A DNA stretch of 64,000 nucleotides from Methanofollis ethanolicus (GTDB lineage Archaea; Halobacteriota; Methanomicrobia; Methanomicrobiales; Methanofollaceae), in the NCBI RefSeq assembly GCF_001571385.1, contig NZ_BCNW01000001.1:1488001-1552000 (forward strand), read 5' to 3'. The position numbers and the translations under genes are program-made. Of this stretch, positions 25,560 through 35,114 are shown one piece after another; position 1 is the first letter of the stretch; each line of letters opens with the position of its first letter. The notes below the pieces were generated by a model. The model was given only the letters and a program-made list of their open reading frames with translations, was not told the DNA's origin and did not search any database.

Positions 25560-26132
25560 ATGAGCCAGGAAGAACGGGACCAGGTGATCAGGGCTCTCTC
25601 TGCGGCCGTCGACCTGCTGTGCGAGGGGATGGACCCCTGCCTCGTCCCAGAAGTCGGCACGAATATTGCGTATGCCCTGGAGAAGGCGCGCGGGCCAGAG
25701 GACGTCGTAGCAGTGAGGGGCCGGATCGTCCGCCTCGGCAAGGCAGTCCACCCTGTCGGGGAGGTCGCCTTCGGCGCAAGCGACCATGTAGCGCGGATCG
25801 TCCTGACCGCGATGCGCTACGACTCGCGGGTGCGTGCTGCCGCGAACATCAGGTTTGCCGAGCCCATCCTCCATGAACTTGAGGAGATGATGCTCGATAT
25901 CAGGTACTTCGACCGCGACCAGGAGCCGCCCGGCATCAGGACGATGGACTGGGGCGTCGCCTCGTGCTGCAAGACCGGCGTTCCAGACGTGATTTATGAC
26001 CGCGGCACCTCAGGCAAGGAACCGATGGTCCGGATCCTCGGCGAGGGTCCGGACGAGGTCGCACATAATATTCTTAAACTGTCAAGACGCATTAAAAATA
26101 CAAATCTCAGGGATAGGTGCGAATGGGAATAA
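25560..26132 (+). CDS. thiN: standalone ThiN-type thiamine-phosphate synthase
   Basis: 190 residues of the ThiN domain, which joins the pyrimidine and thiazole parts of thiamine in many archaea. Seen: VPEVGTNIAYAL, FGASDHVARIVLTAM, NIRFAEPI, and VPDVIYDRGTSGKEPM near the end. In other archaea ThiN is often fused to ThiD or to a DNA-binding domain (ThiR); here it stands alone with no helix-turn-helix, so an enzyme is likelier than a repressor. Its end overlaps the S17e gene by 10 bases. Confidence 0.85.
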   Translation: MSQEERDQVIRALSAAVDLLCEGMDPCLVPEVGTNIAYALEKARGPEDVVAVRGRIVRLGKAVHPVGEVAFGASDHVARIVLTAMRYDSRVRAAANIRFAEPILHELEEMMLDIRYFDRDQEPPGIRTMDWGVASCCKTGVPDVIYDRGTSGKEPMVRILGEGPDEVAHNILKLSRRIKNTNLRDRCEWE

Positions 26133-26317
26133 AGCCGACGTATATTAAGAGCCTTGGTAACGAGATCCGGAACAAAAACCCCGGTCGCTTTACCGGCGAC
26201 TTCGCGGAAAACAAGCAGATCGTTGCCGAAGTTTCGGTCATCGAATCGAAGCGCGTGCGGAACAGGGTCAGCGGTTACATCACGAGAAAGCAAAATACTA
26301 AAAGAGTATCTGCGTAA
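26123..26317 (+). CDS. rps17e: 30S ribosomal protein S17e
   Basis: 64-residue ribosomal protein found in archaea and eukaryotes. It begins MGIKPTYIKSLGNEI, which is the family's start, and has the basic segment RVRNRVSGYITRK. AGGTG lies just before the ATG at 26123. It overlaps the thiN end and is followed 10 bases later by dapA. Confidence 0.93.
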   Translation: MGIKPTYIKSLGNEIRNKNPGRFTGDFAENKQIVAEVSVIESKRVRNRVSGYITRKQNTKRVSA

Positions 26318-26327
26318 ACACTACCTC

Positions 26328-27203
26328 ATGTTTGAGGGAGTGTTTCCAGCAGTCATTACCCCTTTTAGGCGGACCCCGGATCACCGCCTTGATCTTGAGG
26401 GGCTCCGTTCGAATATTGAGTTTTTGATCGCCCGGGGTGTCCATGGAATTGTTCCCTGCGGATCGACGGGCGAATCTGCGACACTCACGTTTGAAGAGCA
26501 CGAGCAGGTGATCGGTGCGACGGTCGATGCGGTGAACGGCCGGGTGCCGGTGCTTGCAGGGACCGGGTCGAACAACACCGCCGAGGCCATCAGGTTTACG
26601 AAGGCGGCGCGGGACATCGGTGCCGACGGCGCACTGGTCATCAGCCCGTACTACAACAAGCCGAATCGTTCCGGTCTTGTGAAACATTTTTCCGCCCTTG
26701 CCGAACTCGATATTCCGGTCGTCCTCTACAATGTTCCCGGCAGGACCGGACAGAACATCCTGCCCGACCTTGTCGTCGAACTCGCCGACAATCCGAACAT
26801 CGTCGGGATCAAGGAGGCGAGCGGGAACCTGGAACAGGTCTCGCGGATCATCGAGGATACGCAGGACAAGGACTTCGAGGTGCTCTCCGGTGACGACGCC
26901 CTGACTCTGCCCATCCTCACCCTTGGCGGGAGCGGCGTGATCTCTGTGGCCGCGAACATCGAACCGGCACTGATGGTCGGCCTGTACGAGGCCGTGAAAA
27001 AGGGTGATCTGGAAGAAGCGCGGCGTATCCATTACCGCCTCTCTCCGCTCTTCAGGGCGATGTTCATCGATACGAACCCGATCCCGGTGAAAAAAGCCGC
27101 CGAACTCCGCGGCATGGCCGCCGGGCCGGTCAGACTCCCTCTCGACGAACTCGACCCAGCAAAGACGGAAAAACTTGCGGAGGTGCTCGGGCACTATGAT
27201 TAG
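26328..27203 (+). CDS. dapA: 4-hydroxy-tetrahydrodipicolinate synthase DapA
   Basis: 291-residue aldolase that joins pyruvate and aspartate semialdehyde, the first committed step to lysine and diaminopimelate. Family marks: GSTGE near residue 45, YYNKPNRSG, the Tyr in VVLYNVPGRTG, and the Schiff-base Lys in VGIKEASGN. The ATG at 26328 gives the normal length. It overlaps dapB by 8 bases. Confidence 0.95.
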   Translation: MFEGVFPAVITPFRRTPDHRLDLEGLRSNIEFLIARGVHGIVPCGSTGESATLTFEEHEQVIGATVDAVNGRVPVLAGTGSNNTAEAIRFTKAARDIGADGALVISPYYNKPNRSGLVKHFSALAELDIPVVLYNVPGRTGQNILPDLVVELADNPNIVGIKEASGNLEQVSRIIEDTQDKDFEVLSGDDALTLPILTLGGSGVISVAANIEPALMVGLYEAVKKGDLEEARRIHYRLSPLFRAMFIDTNPIPVKKAAELRGMAAGPVRLPLDELDPAKTEKLAEVLGHYD

Positions 27204-27960
27204 AGTTGTCATATCCGGAGCCCTCGGGCGGATGGGCACGATCCTCGGCCGTCTCGTCTCCGAGGCGCCTGACCTCGAACTGGTCGGCGGCATCGATGTC
27301 CATGCCGGGACCTTCTATGGTGCGCCTGTTGTCGAAGCGAAAAATATCGACTCATTTCTGAAGGCGACGAAGCCCGACGTCCTTATTGATTTCACCGTGG
27401 CAAACGCCGCCGTTGGGAACATCAAGGCGGCCGCCGCCAACGGCGTTGCGCTCATCGTCGGCACGACCGGATTCACACCTGAACAGCAGGAGGAGATCCG
27501 GGTGGCGGTCGAGGGGCATGTGCCCGCCGTCATATCGAGCAACTTCTCCGTCGGCGTGAACATCTTCTGGCGCCTGATCAGGGAGGCCGCCCGTCTCCTC
27601 AACGAAGGATATGATGTCGAGGTGACAGAGGCCCACCACCGCTACAAGAAGGACGCCCCGAGCGGGACCGCGAAGACGATCCTCGGAATCCTCGACGAGG
27701 AACTCGGCAGCCGCCCCCATCAGTATGGCCGCGAGGGCATGACCGAACGGAAAGACGAGATCGGCGTCCACGTCATCCGGGGCGGCGACATCGTCGGCGA
27801 CCATGCAGTTCTCTTTGCCGGGAACTATGAGGTGATCGAACTCTCGCACCGCGCCTACGACCGTGCGGTCTTTGCGAGCGGCGCTGTCAGGGCGGCTTCA
27901 TGGGTGAAGGGAAAGGCCCCTGGTATCTATTCGATGACAGACGTTCTCGGGCTGCCTTGA
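27196..27960 (+). CDS. dapB: 4-hydroxy-tetrahydrodipicolinate reductase DapB
   Basis: 254-residue NAD(P)H reductase, next step after DapA. It begins MIRVVISGALGRMG, the nucleotide-binding glycine motif; the catalytic motif EAHHRYKKDAPSGTA is near residue 143, and a final FASGAVRAASW leads to the end. Overlaps dapA, so the two are translated together. Confidence 0.95.
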   Translation: MIRVVISGALGRMGTILGRLVSEAPDLELVGGIDVHAGTFYGAPVVEAKNIDSFLKATKPDVLIDFTVANAAVGNIKAAAANGVALIVGTTGFTPEQQEEIRVAVEGHVPAVISSNFSVGVNIFWRLIREAARLLNEGYDVEVTEAHHRYKKDAPSGTAKTILGILDEELGSRPHQYGREGMTERKDEIGVHVIRGGDIVGDHAVLFAGNYEVIELSHRAYDRAVFASGAVRAASWVKGKAPGIYSMTDVLGLP

Positions 27961-28021
27961 GAGTGACTTTATCGAAAGATATTTCACTATTTTTACAGAA
28001 TAGTAAAGAGGAGTAATTACC

Positions 28022-28195
28022 ATGGTTGCAGTTGTTGACCCTGATCTCTGCGTTGGTTGTGAGACCTGTGTGGATGAATGCCCGTCAGAGGCGATCTCGA
28101 TGGAAGACGGTATCGCCGTCGTGAACAAGGACGCCTGCACCGATTGCGGCACATGTGTTGACGTCTGCCCTGCGGGCGCCATCCACATGGAATAA
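28022..28195 (+). CDS. 2[4Fe-4S] ferredoxin
   Basis: 57-residue electron carrier. Two full cluster motifs are visible: CVGCETCVDECP near residues 10-21 and CTDCGTCVDVCP near residues 39-50. It follows dapB by 61 bases and a short T-poor gap; it may serve many redox enzymes in a methanogen. The ATG at 28022 follows AGGAG at about 28009. Confidence 0.9.
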   Translation: MVAVVDPDLCVGCETCVDECPSEAISMEDGIAVVNKDACTDCGTCVDVCPAGAIHME

Positions 28196-28415
28196 ATATA
28201 CCCCATTATTCTCTTTCTCCTTTCTGTTCTGAGATAGTGTCTCTGCTCGCCGTATCTTCCTGAGTCTGCGTGCGTGCCTCTCGTGTCTGGAAGTCTTTCT
28301 CCCGCTCCTTTATACTGTATTTTTTGCCCTCTACTCTCCGGATACCGAAAATAGAGGCGGCTAGAGGAGGAAAAGGAATCTTTTAATAAACTGTTGCATA
28401 TAGGTAGAGTTACCT

Positions 28416-29432
28416 ATGATAAATGTTGGAGTTCTCGGTGCTACCGGAGCCGTCGGCCAGAGGTTTGTACAGTTGCTCTCTGATCATCCCTGGTTCAACC
28501 TCCAGACCCTGACGGCTTCAGAGCGCAGTGCCGGAAAGCGGTACGGCGACGCTGTCAACTGGCGGCTGGATGTGCCTTTCCCTGATTCGGCTGCCGATGT
28601 TATCGTCAGTCCGACCACCGTCGAGGCGGTCCGAGACTGCGATATCGTTTTTTCAGCCCTGCCGGCAGATATCGCGAAGGGTATCGAAGAGGGGGTTGCG
28701 GCGGCCGGTGTCGGCGTCTGTTCCAACGCCAGTTCGCACCGGATGGACTCCGATGTCCCGCTGGTCATCGCCGAAGTGAACCCCGACCATCTGGGCATGA
28801 TCGATCTCCAGCACGATCATGGGCGGGACGGTTTTATCGTGACCAACCCGAACTGCTCGACGATCATGCTCACCCTCGCCCTTGAGCCCCTGCGGCAGTT
28901 CAACTTTTCAAAGGTCTTCGTGGCGACGATGCAGGCGATCTCGGGCGCCGGTTTCGAGGGCGTGGCCGGCATGGCGATCTACGATAACGTCATCCCCTAT
29001 ATCAAGGGGGAGGAGGAGAAGATGGCCAGCGAACCGAGGAAGATCATGGGCACCTTCAATGGTTCCGAAGTGGAGCCGGCCACCTTCTCGGTGAGTGCCT
29101 GCTGCAACCGTGTGCCTGTCATCGACGGCCACACCCTCTCGGTCTGGGTGGATATCGACCGTCCGCTTGACGAGGTCCGGAAGGCATACCGGGAATACCG
29201 GGCACCTTTCTCCGGTCTCCCGACTCAGCCGGCACGGTCGGTCGAGTACCTCGATCAGCCCGACCGCCCGCAGGTGAGACTTGACCGCAACCGCGGTAAT
29301 GGCATGACTGTTTCGGTGGGAAGGCTCCGGGAAGGCCTCCGTTTTGCAGCTCTGGGCCACAACACTATCCGTGGGGCTGCCGGGGCATCGGTACTAAACG
29401 CTGAGTTAATCTATAAGGAGAAGTATCTCTGA
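28416..29432 (+). CDS. asd: aspartate-semialdehyde dehydrogenase
   Basis: 338 residues. N-terminal NADP motif [13 protein letters not shown], active-site Cys in NPNCSTIML (about residue 148), then [11 protein letters not shown] and a His in VIDGHTLSV. This is the archaeal/fungal-like Asd branch. It makes the substrate for DapA and homoserine dehydrogenase, matching dapAB upstream. Confidence 0.94.
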   Translation: MINVGVLGATGAVGQRFVQLLSDHPWFNLQTLTASERSAGKRYGDAVNWRLDVPFPDSAADVIVSPTTVEAVRDCDIVFSALPADIAKGIEEGVAAAGVGVCSNASSHRMDSDVPLVIAEVNPDHLGMIDLQHDHGRDGFIVTNPNCSTIMLTLALEPLRQFNFSKVFVATMQAISGAGFEGVAGMAIYDNVIPYIKGEEEKMASEPRKIMGTFNGSEVEPATFSVSACCNRVPVIDGHTLSVWVDIDRPLDEVRKAYREYRAPFSGLPTQPARSVEYLDQPDRPQVRLDRNRGNGMTVSVGRLREGLRFAALGHNTIRGAAGASVLNAELIYKEKYL

Positions 29433-29455
29433 TAGACCACGAACAGAGGTGGACT

Positions 29456-29734
29456 ATGTTAAAGGACAACACAGTATTCGTCGGAAACAAACCGGTCATG
29501 AACTATGTACTCGCAGTTGTGACCCAGTTCAACAATGGCGCGGATGAAGTGGCAATCAAGGCGCGGGGGAAGGCGATCTCCCGGGCTGTCGACACCGCCG
29601 AGATCGCGATCAACCGGTTCCTGGAAGGCGTAAACAAAAAGGAGATCCTCACCTCGACGGAGATGATCGATACGGACACAGGCAAGACGAATGTGTCCAG
29701 TATCGAGATTATTCTCTCGCAAAATCCAAAATGA
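29456..29734 (+). CDS. albA: chromatin protein Alba
   Basis: 92-residue archaeal DNA/RNA-binding protein. Typical segments: [31 protein letters not shown] and SSIEIILSQ at the end. It coats DNA as dimers and is often regulated by lysine acetylation. The gene follows asd by 23 bases; six T bases at 29749-29754 follow it. Confidence 0.94.
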   Translation: MLKDNTVFVGNKPVMNYVLAVVTQFNNGADEVAIKARGKAISRAVDTAEIAINRFLEGVNKKEILTSTEMIDTDTGKTNVSSIEIILSQNPK

Positions 29735-29748
29735 AAGAAATTATACTC

Positions 29749-29754
29749 TTTTTT
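29749..29754 (+). terminator. T-run after albA
   Basis: CTCTTTTTTCCCC 14 bases after the albA stop, a plausible archaeal terminator. Confidence 0.45.
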
Positions 29755-29798
29755 CCCCGACCAGAAAGCATATATGATCCCGTTTCAAGATCCTAAGT

Positions 29799-30248
29799 AT
29801 GAAGTTCCTGGCGCACGGCCTTGCGATGCTTTTCCTGCTCTTCGTTATCGTCGTGCCTGTCGCGGCGGCGGACGATACCAAGTACAGTTACCTCACGGTT
29901 CAGAGCGTCGAGATCCAGCTCGATAACCACGATGCGAAGGTCAATGTCACCTATACCGTCGATGACGGCGTCCAGATCCTCGTCCACCTCCTTGGCATGA
30001 GCGACCTTCGTGAGAAGGTGCTTGAAGTCGTGAATTTCGAGGGAGCGACTATCGAAGAGATCACGATGGACCATGCCGTCCTGACGGTCCCTGGTGTCGG
30101 CCTGGACTATGGCCGCGGGACATTCTGGTTCCCCGAGCATGAATTCCCGGTGAAGATCCCCTCTCTGATCGTTGCGTCGCCCCAGGACAGGCGGGAGTTC
30201 CAGAACACGGCGGTGTTCCCCGAGGGTATGGGATATTTCAAGTCCTGA
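29799..30248 (+). CDS. secreted protein of unknown function
   Basis: 149 residues with an N-terminal signal peptide (hydrophobic residues 7-22, ending PVAAA). The mature part looks beta-rich with few aromatic clusters and no Cys. CATATATGA at about 29768-29776 is a TATA-like box at the right distance for a nearly leaderless mRNA. Family not recognised. Confidence 0.7.
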   Translation: MKFLAHGLAMLFLLFVIVVPVAAADDTKYSYLTVQSVEIQLDNHDAKVNVTYTVDDGVQILVHLLGMSDLREKVLEVVNFEGATIEEITMDHAVLTVPGVGLDYGRGTFWFPEHEFPVKIPSLIVASPQDRREFQNTAVFPEGMGYFKS

Positions 30249-30273
30249 ACCCTCGTTGCATTTTTTTAAGATC

Positions 30274-30621
30274 GAGCATATCCCAAAACTCTTATTCATT
30301 CTCCCAATCTCTGCATAGGTGCCCGGGAGAAAATTTCATGATTGGGTCAATGTCTTCTCGAATTCCATGAAATGCAGTGCGAAACCACCGTCTTCTCCCA
30401 GATCTCTGCCGGGGGACTGACGTCCCCGGACCCCCGAAACAGGATAGGGTCGGGGAAGAGAGAGATCCTGATGAAGGAGATTGCCATCCACCCCCTATCG
30501 CAATGAGGGGGGTCGGGGGGTGAAACCCCCCGGACAAGACGCCAGAACAGGATTTTTCAGAACCACATACCGATCATTCCATAGACGGGACAGAGGGTAG
30601 GATCAGTTCTGGGATGACCTC
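30274..30621 (-). mobile_element. MITE-like element, copy C (reverse)
   Basis: 348 bp, inverted with respect to A, B and D. Ends GAGCATATCCCAAAACT at 30274-30290 and, reversed, GAGGTCATCCCAGAACT at 30605-30621. ATC flanks both sides (30271-30273 and 30622-30624), an apparent 3-bp target duplication. It keeps both GC hairpins; the part next to its left end differs from A and D. Confidence 0.68.
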
Positions 30622-31135
30622 ATCCTTTTTTTTACGCTGGTGATGGAAGCCTCCGGCTTGCTCAAACCTCCTGCTGCCGGCCGGAAAGTGATCGATACCG
30701 TGCAGGCGGGCGGTCTGGCCGACAAACCTGACCGCCACGACCGGATCGTCGTCGCGACAAACCTCGACTGCGTGACCTCCGGGGCCGGTTGCTGGTCGCG
30801 GCGCTCTCCCGGCACCGCCTGCTACGTATCGATCTGCATCTCCACCCGTACCTGCCGCCTGGGTGAATTCTACGATTCATGGCGGGGTTGTGAGTACCGA
30901 GGCGCCGCAGATGTGCTCCTGCAGACTGGGGATGGTGTTCGGGCTGGAGTCGAGGAGAGTCCCGGGCACCTGCCACCGGACCGTCTCCTGCAACGAGGGC
31001 GACGGCGAGGTTGCGGAGACCGGGAACCTCGTCCTCCGCTAACCGGCCTGAACCGATCTTCATGGAATCAGGGGATAATCGATCTGAAAATAAAAGATTC
31101 TGCAGTGATAGGGAAAATGAATGAAGGATAGTGCC
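30622..31135. pseudogene. gene-free region with possible decayed pilin-like end
   Basis: No intact gene is visible. A frame ending at TAA 31040-31042 reads EVAETGNLVLR, similar to the last residues of the pilins at the left of the window (AIQTGSFVLR, PIQRGTLIIR). Upstream a second frame has DRIVVATNLDCVTSG. Together they could be remains of an exported pilin-like protein, but no N-terminal pilin helix is seen. Weak call. Confidence 0.25.
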
Positions 31136-32257
31136 TCAGGGTGTAATCGCAGTATTCTCTCCTTTTTTCTCGATCCAGCGGTTGATGAGGGACTGGATGT
31201 AGACGCCGACAAAGGCGAGGAACAGACCGCCGACCATGGCGTACATCGCAACATTGAGCCCGTTGAACTCTGGGTACGGGAATTTTTCAATGTGCGAGAG
31301 GGAGAGCATGTAGATGCTCGTGCCGTAGACGATGATGCCGATGGCGCTGATGAAAAAGGGGAGGACGATCACCCTCCCCAGGTCTTCGATTTCATTCATG
31401 TAGACGTCGATGATCCTTCCGACCGAGGCGATGATCCCTGCCGCCGTGAACCACCCGATCCCGCCGTAGAAGAAGGTCAGCAGGTAGAGCAGTATCCCCT
31501 CCTCCGTGTAATAGACGAGCAGACTGTACAGTCCGATGATCACCCCGACGATGAAAAAGAGGATCGCCGTGATATAAGAGACGAAGGTGATCTTGCCCCT
31601 TCTCAGGGCGACCTGCAGGGAATTGACCGAGTAACTGAAGAACTCGTCGAAACCGAGCCCTTTGAGGAGGAGATAAATACCGAGTGCGCCCACGACGACG
31701 ATCGTCGCCCCCTCGGGGTAGCCGATGAGGTAGGCGGTGGCGTAGATGAGCATCGCAAGGCCGAGAGGGATCAGGACCATCCGCGAGATCTTCGGGTCGT
31801 CGAGGAGTTTTTTGATGATATAGTAAGTCCCTTCGAGGTTCGGCATCTGGGTGACGATCACCCTCCTGATGCTCGTCACGGAGAGCCTGGACTGGACGAT
31901 AGGGAGGATATATTCGTCTTCAGCCCCATCGGAGATGAGGACACAGGCCTCTGCATCGGTCCGCGCGATCACGTCGTCGAGGTCTGCGGCGATCTTCCGG
32001 TCCCCTTCGAGCATATGCATGTGGTTACCGGTGAGGATCGCAACTTCGACCTCTTCGCCCCTCTCTTTCAGTTCGTCATAGGTTTTTACCGCCTGAAAAA
32101 TGGCGTTGACGTCTGAATCTTCGGGGTCGGCGAGTGCAAGTGCGCTGGCCGCGTTCAGGCACGCCTCCCGTCCGACTACCGGACTTGCAAGACCTGCCTT
32201 GTACCCGAGGTCGTCGTCCCGGTCGATGCACAGGATTAGTGTAGTGCCCTCAGCCAT
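31136..32257 (-). CDS. DUF373-family membrane protein
   Basis: 373 residues. Residues 1-145 form a soluble domain starting LILCIDRDDDLG with ISDGAEDE later; residues 150-360 hold about seven membrane spans. This domain order matches the archaeal DUF373 family, whose function is unknown. It is followed on the same strand (upstream in DNA) by a coiled-coil protein gene. Confidence 0.82.
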   Translation of the reverse strand: MAEGTTLILCIDRDDDLGYKAGLASPVVGREACLNAASALALADPEDSDVNAIFQAVKTYDELKERGEEVEVAILTGNHMHMLEGDRKIAADLDDVIARTDAEACVLISDGAEDEYILPIVQSRLSVTSIRRVIVTQMPNLEGTYYIIKKLLDDPKISRMVLIPLGLAMLIYATAYLIGYPEGATIVVVGALGIYLLLKGLGFDEFFSYSVNSLQVALRRGKITFVSYITAILFFIVGVIIGLYSLLVYYTEEGILLYLLTFFYGGIGWFTAAGIIASVGRIIDVYMNEIEDLGRVIVLPFFISAIGIIVYGTSIYMLSLSHIEKFPYPEFNGLNVAMYAMVGGLFLAFVGVYIQSLINRWIEKKGENTAITP

Positions 32258-32314
32258 CTGATTAGAAAATTACACTCAAACTAATAAATGGTTGTGCATA
32301 CACAAAAAAAAGTA

Positions 32315-33178
32315 TTAAAGGAGTTTGGACCGCTGCAGAAGGAGGATGTCCTCGGTCGTGAGTTTCTCCCCGCCCTTGAAGAGCTGGAAGATGCGCTCGG
32401 CCTCCTGCCTGACCTCACGCTGCTCCTTGGTGACCTTTGTCTTCTTCTTCTTGTTGCGGAGACCGGAGATGACTTTGTCATAGTCACGGAGTTCCTTCTG
32501 GCAGGTGATGAATGCCTTGTGTTCCTCGTCAGCGGCCTCCTGCGCCTCGACAAAGGCCTTGTGCTCGGTGTCGGCGGCCTCACGGGACTGGTCGGCCTTC
32601 CGGTAGAACTCGACCATCATGTCGTGGTGTTTCTGCGCGAGTTCTGCAACTTCGGTCACCCTGTCATGGATGTCTGAGGCTTCCTTACGAAGGTCACGGG
32701 CGCTCTGGAGTTTGGTCTTGAGGTCCTTGTTCTGCTCAAGTTCGTCCTCCTGCTCCTTGATGGTGGCCTTCATGTGCTTGATCTTGTCGATCAGCTCTCT
32801 CTCTTTGTCGGTGGAGAAGACCTCGGTCTGCTGGCGGAACTCCATCGCCTCGATCTGGCGCTGGATTTCTTTGATGCTTGCATTCTTCTGGAAGGCGGAG
32901 TGATCCTTCTTGAAGGACTCGATCTCTTCGAAGTACTCGTTGGCCTTGGCGTTGAGTTTGTTCCGCTCGTCCTTCAGCCGGTGGACCTCATTATTGGACT
33001 GGTCCCGGAGTTCCTTATTTTTCTGGGCCTCCTCGACAAACTCCCGGGTCTGGGTGTTGAGCTGGTTCCGCTCACGGGCATGGGTGCTCGCAAGGGCGTT
33101 AAGCTCGTTGCGCCGATTTTTATGCTGTTCAGACTCGGAAAGTGATTTTTTTCTCTTTTCGATCAGTTCATCCAACAT
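32315..33178 (-). CDS. archaeal coiled-coil protein (COG1340-like)
   Basis: 287 residues, very rich in charged residues and with heptad patterns over nearly all its length (residues 1-230), then a short basic stretch KKKKTKVTKEQREVRQEAE and a C-terminal helix ending LLLQRSKLL. This form matches the uncharacterised archaeal COG1340 group. It lies 57 bases upstream of the DUF373 gene on the same strand. A structural or scaffold role is only a guess. Confidence 0.78.
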   Translation of the reverse strand: MLDELIEKRKKSLSESEQHKNRRNELNALASTHARERNQLNTQTREFVEEAQKNKELRDQSNNEVHRLKDERNKLNAKANEYFEEIESFKKDHSAFQKNASIKEIQRQIEAMEFRQQTEVFSTDKERELIDKIKHMKATIKEQEDELEQNKDLKTKLQSARDLRKEASDIHDRVTEVAELAQKHHDMMVEFYRKADQSREAADTEHKAFVEAQEAADEEHKAFITCQKELRDYDKVISGLRNKKKKTKVTKEQREVRQEAERIFQLFKGGEKLTTEDILLLQRSKLL

Positions 33179-33581
33179 GCTTTACCAATCCTTGAGTTCT
33201 GATACCGCCGTATAGGCCACCGGGTCTGATGATGCACGGGAGATGCCGCAGAATGGGAGGAACCAGAGAGAAATGATACAATAAAAGTGCCGTCCAGAAC
33301 AGAGACTGCTTCTCTGATATCTGTGTTCGTAGCGCTGTTCATGATATTCAACTCCTATACCCTCTGGCGCATCCGGCTATGCCGACGCACCTGCCGCACC
33401 GTGGAGATCCGCGGTGGATATACCAGGATTTCTAATAGTTTGCGTCATCTTTGGTATTAAGCATTTCGCAGGACCTGCGCCGGTTCAGGCGTATTTTTTT
33501 GGTGTGTCTTTTGAGAGATGAACCGATCCGGCCGGTTGTGATGGATGGCCCGGACATGGTGTACGTGAAAAAAAGAAAATA
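33179..33581. other. intergenic gap between coiled-coil gene and ftsZ
   Basis: About 400 bases. It contains the coiled-coil gene's promoter side and, at 33365-33420, a GC-rich segment with pairing potential (CCGCACCGTGGAGATCCGCGG). No gene or known RNA family was recognised. A T7 run (33495-33501) might end transcripts from either side. Confidence 0.4.
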
Positions 33582-34733
33582 TCAGAGGAAATCGATGAGG
33601 TGACCGCTCGTCTGGTCCCGTGCGAAACTCCGCTGGGGGGCTGCCGACCTGCCGCTCGGCATGGGTGCGGGCTTGCTCGCGGGGACGAAGTTACTCTGCC
33701 TGCCGCCGAGGATCTGGGCGCTCTTGACGCCGGTCATGATTGCCATGACCCTGACCTTGCCTTCGTAGTCGTTGTTCACGCGTGCGCCCCAGATGACGTC
33801 AGCGTGGGGGTCGAGTTCGTAGGTGAGGGAACTTGCGATCTCTTCGGCGTCCTGGAGGGTGAGGTCGCTGCCGCCGGTGATGTGGATGAGGCTGCCCGTG
33901 GCGCCGCGGTAGTCGATGTCCAGCAGGGGGTGGGAGAGGCACTCGTGGACGACGCTCTCGGCCTTGTTCTGCTGTTTGCTCTCGCCGACGAGCATGCAGG
34001 CGACGCCGCCCTTGCTCATGATCGCCCGCACGTCTGCGTAGTCGATGTTGATGAGGGAAGGCTGGGTGATCGTCTCGGAGATGCCCTTCACCGTCTCGGC
34101 GATGAGCTGGTCCATCACCGAGAAGGCCTGGCCGAGGGGCAGGTTGGGGACATAGTTGATGAGCCGGTTGTTGTCGAGGACAATCACCGAGTCGGCGTAA
34201 CTGGCGAGTTGCTGGAGGCCGTCCTCCGCGCGGAGCAGGCGTGCCTTCTCGACCTGGAAGGGGTAACTGACCATGCCGACGACGATGGCGCCCTGCTCCT
34301 TGGCAATCTGCGCAACGACGGGGGCAACGCCTGTGCCGGTACCGCCACCCATGCCTGCCGTGATGAAACAGAGGTCGGCGGTCTCAAGGAGTTTTTCCAG
34401 GGTGGGGCGCGCCATCTCCGCGGCCCTCTTGCCGACGTCGGGGAATCCGCCTGCGCCAAGGCCCTTGGTGAGCGATTTGCCGATGAGGATGCGCTTGTCG
34501 GCCTGGATCATGTCGAGGTGCTGCTTGTCGGTGTTGATCGCAATCGTCTCGGCTCCACAGACCTGCATGTGGTAGAGTCGATTGATGGTGTTGTTGCCGG
34601 CGCCTCCGCAACCGACGATGACGATGCGCGGCTGGCCGAGGAAATCGTCCTCGTCACCGATGATACCGTCCTGACTATTCAGCGTTTTCTCGCGTTCAGC
34701 GTTTTTCATTGCCTCGTTGATGATTGTTTGCAT
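33582..34733 (-). CDS. ftsZ: cell division protein FtsZ
   Basis: 383-residue tubulin-like GTPase that forms the division ring. GTP-binding loop [13 protein letters not shown] near residue 42, tubulin signature [11 protein letters not shown] near residue 125, and a flexible tail of about 45 residues ending HLIDFL, which may bind a membrane anchor. Archaea often have FtsZ1 and FtsZ2; the link with the cdrS-like gene is the arrangement of haloarchaeal ftsZ2. AGGAGG precedes the ATG at 34733. Confidence 0.93.
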   Translation of the reverse strand: MQTIINEAMKNAEREKTLNSQDGIIGDEDDFLGQPRIVIVGCGGAGNNTINRLYHMQVCGAETIAINTDKQHLDMIQADKRILIGKSLTKGLGAGGFPDVGKRAAEMARPTLEKLLETADLCFITAGMGGGTGTGVAPVVAQIAKEQGAIVVGMVSYPFQVEKARLLRAEDGLQQLASYADSVIVLDNNRLINYVPNLPLGQAFSVMDQLIAETVKGISETITQPSLINIDYADVRAIMSKGGVACMLVGESKQQNKAESVVHECLSHPLLDIDYRGATGSLIHITGGSDLTLQDAEEIASSLTYELDPHADVIWGARVNNDYEGKVRVMAIMTGVKSAQILGGRQSNFVPASKPAPMPSGRSAAPQRSFARDQTSGHLIDFL

Positions 34734-34743
34734 CGTGTGCCTC

Positions 34744-34920
34744 CTAAACCTTGAATGACACCTGGTCGCTCTCCCTCATTACCCGGTCTCCACGCTTTTC
34801 GACGAGTTCCCGTACCGCGTGTCGTACCGCCTCTGACACGGTGGGAAATTCGCCGCCGTCAACAAGCCTTTGCAGCATATCGACCTGCTGTTTGGGGAGT
34901 CTGATCGTGATCCGCTCCAT
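34744..34920 (-). CDS. cdrS: CdrS-like ribbon-helix-helix regulator
   Basis: 58 residues: [16 protein letters not shown] is the DNA-contacting beta strand, and [18 protein letters not shown] the helix-turn-helix pair of a ribbon-helix-helix (CopG-type) fold. In haloarchaea the small regulator CdrS sits directly before ftsZ2 and controls cell division genes; the 10-base gap to ftsZ here gives the same order. A GTG at 34944 would extend it by 8 residues but would cut through a perfect palindrome, so the ATG at 34920 is preferred. Confidence 0.85.
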   Translation of the reverse strand: MERITIRLPKQQVDMLQRLVDGGEFPTVSEAVRHAVRELVEKRGDRVMRESDQVSFKV

Positions 34921-34935
34921 CTTCCGCCTCTTGAG

Positions 34936-34953
34936 GTCTGACACTTGTCAGAC
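34936..34953. promoter_or_regulatory. perfect 18-bp palindrome before cdrS-ftsZ
   Basis: GTCTGACACTTGTCAGAC is a perfect inverted repeat (8-bp arms, 2-bp centre), 16 to 33 bases before the cdrS ATG. A looser repeat, GTCTG ... CAGAC, lies at 34958-34975. A good candidate for an operator bound by CdrS itself. Inference. Confidence 0.55.
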
Positions 34954-35114
34954 TTTTGTCTGTCTCATGCCAGACGGGGGGATGCTCTATGTCTGATCCT
35001 GCACCAGATGAATGAACTAATACGAGCATCCTATAAAAAGATTCTCAATTGATTTTTTCTGAAAGCGTATTCTTATATGCCATGGAATGCCAAATTTGCG
35101 TGATATTTGTCAAT

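Noticed and set aside
30640-31131. 163-codon plus-strand frame considered as a gene
   Set aside because: No family features, no ribosome site, mixed codon pattern; better read as decayed sequence.
31121-32116. 331-codon plus-strand open frame
   Set aside because: Antisense to the DUF373 gene; Asp/Glu-rich shadow.
33163-33351. 62-codon minus-strand frame upstream of the coiled-coil gene
   Set aside because: Overlaps the coiled-coil start in another frame, no family features and no clear ribosome site.
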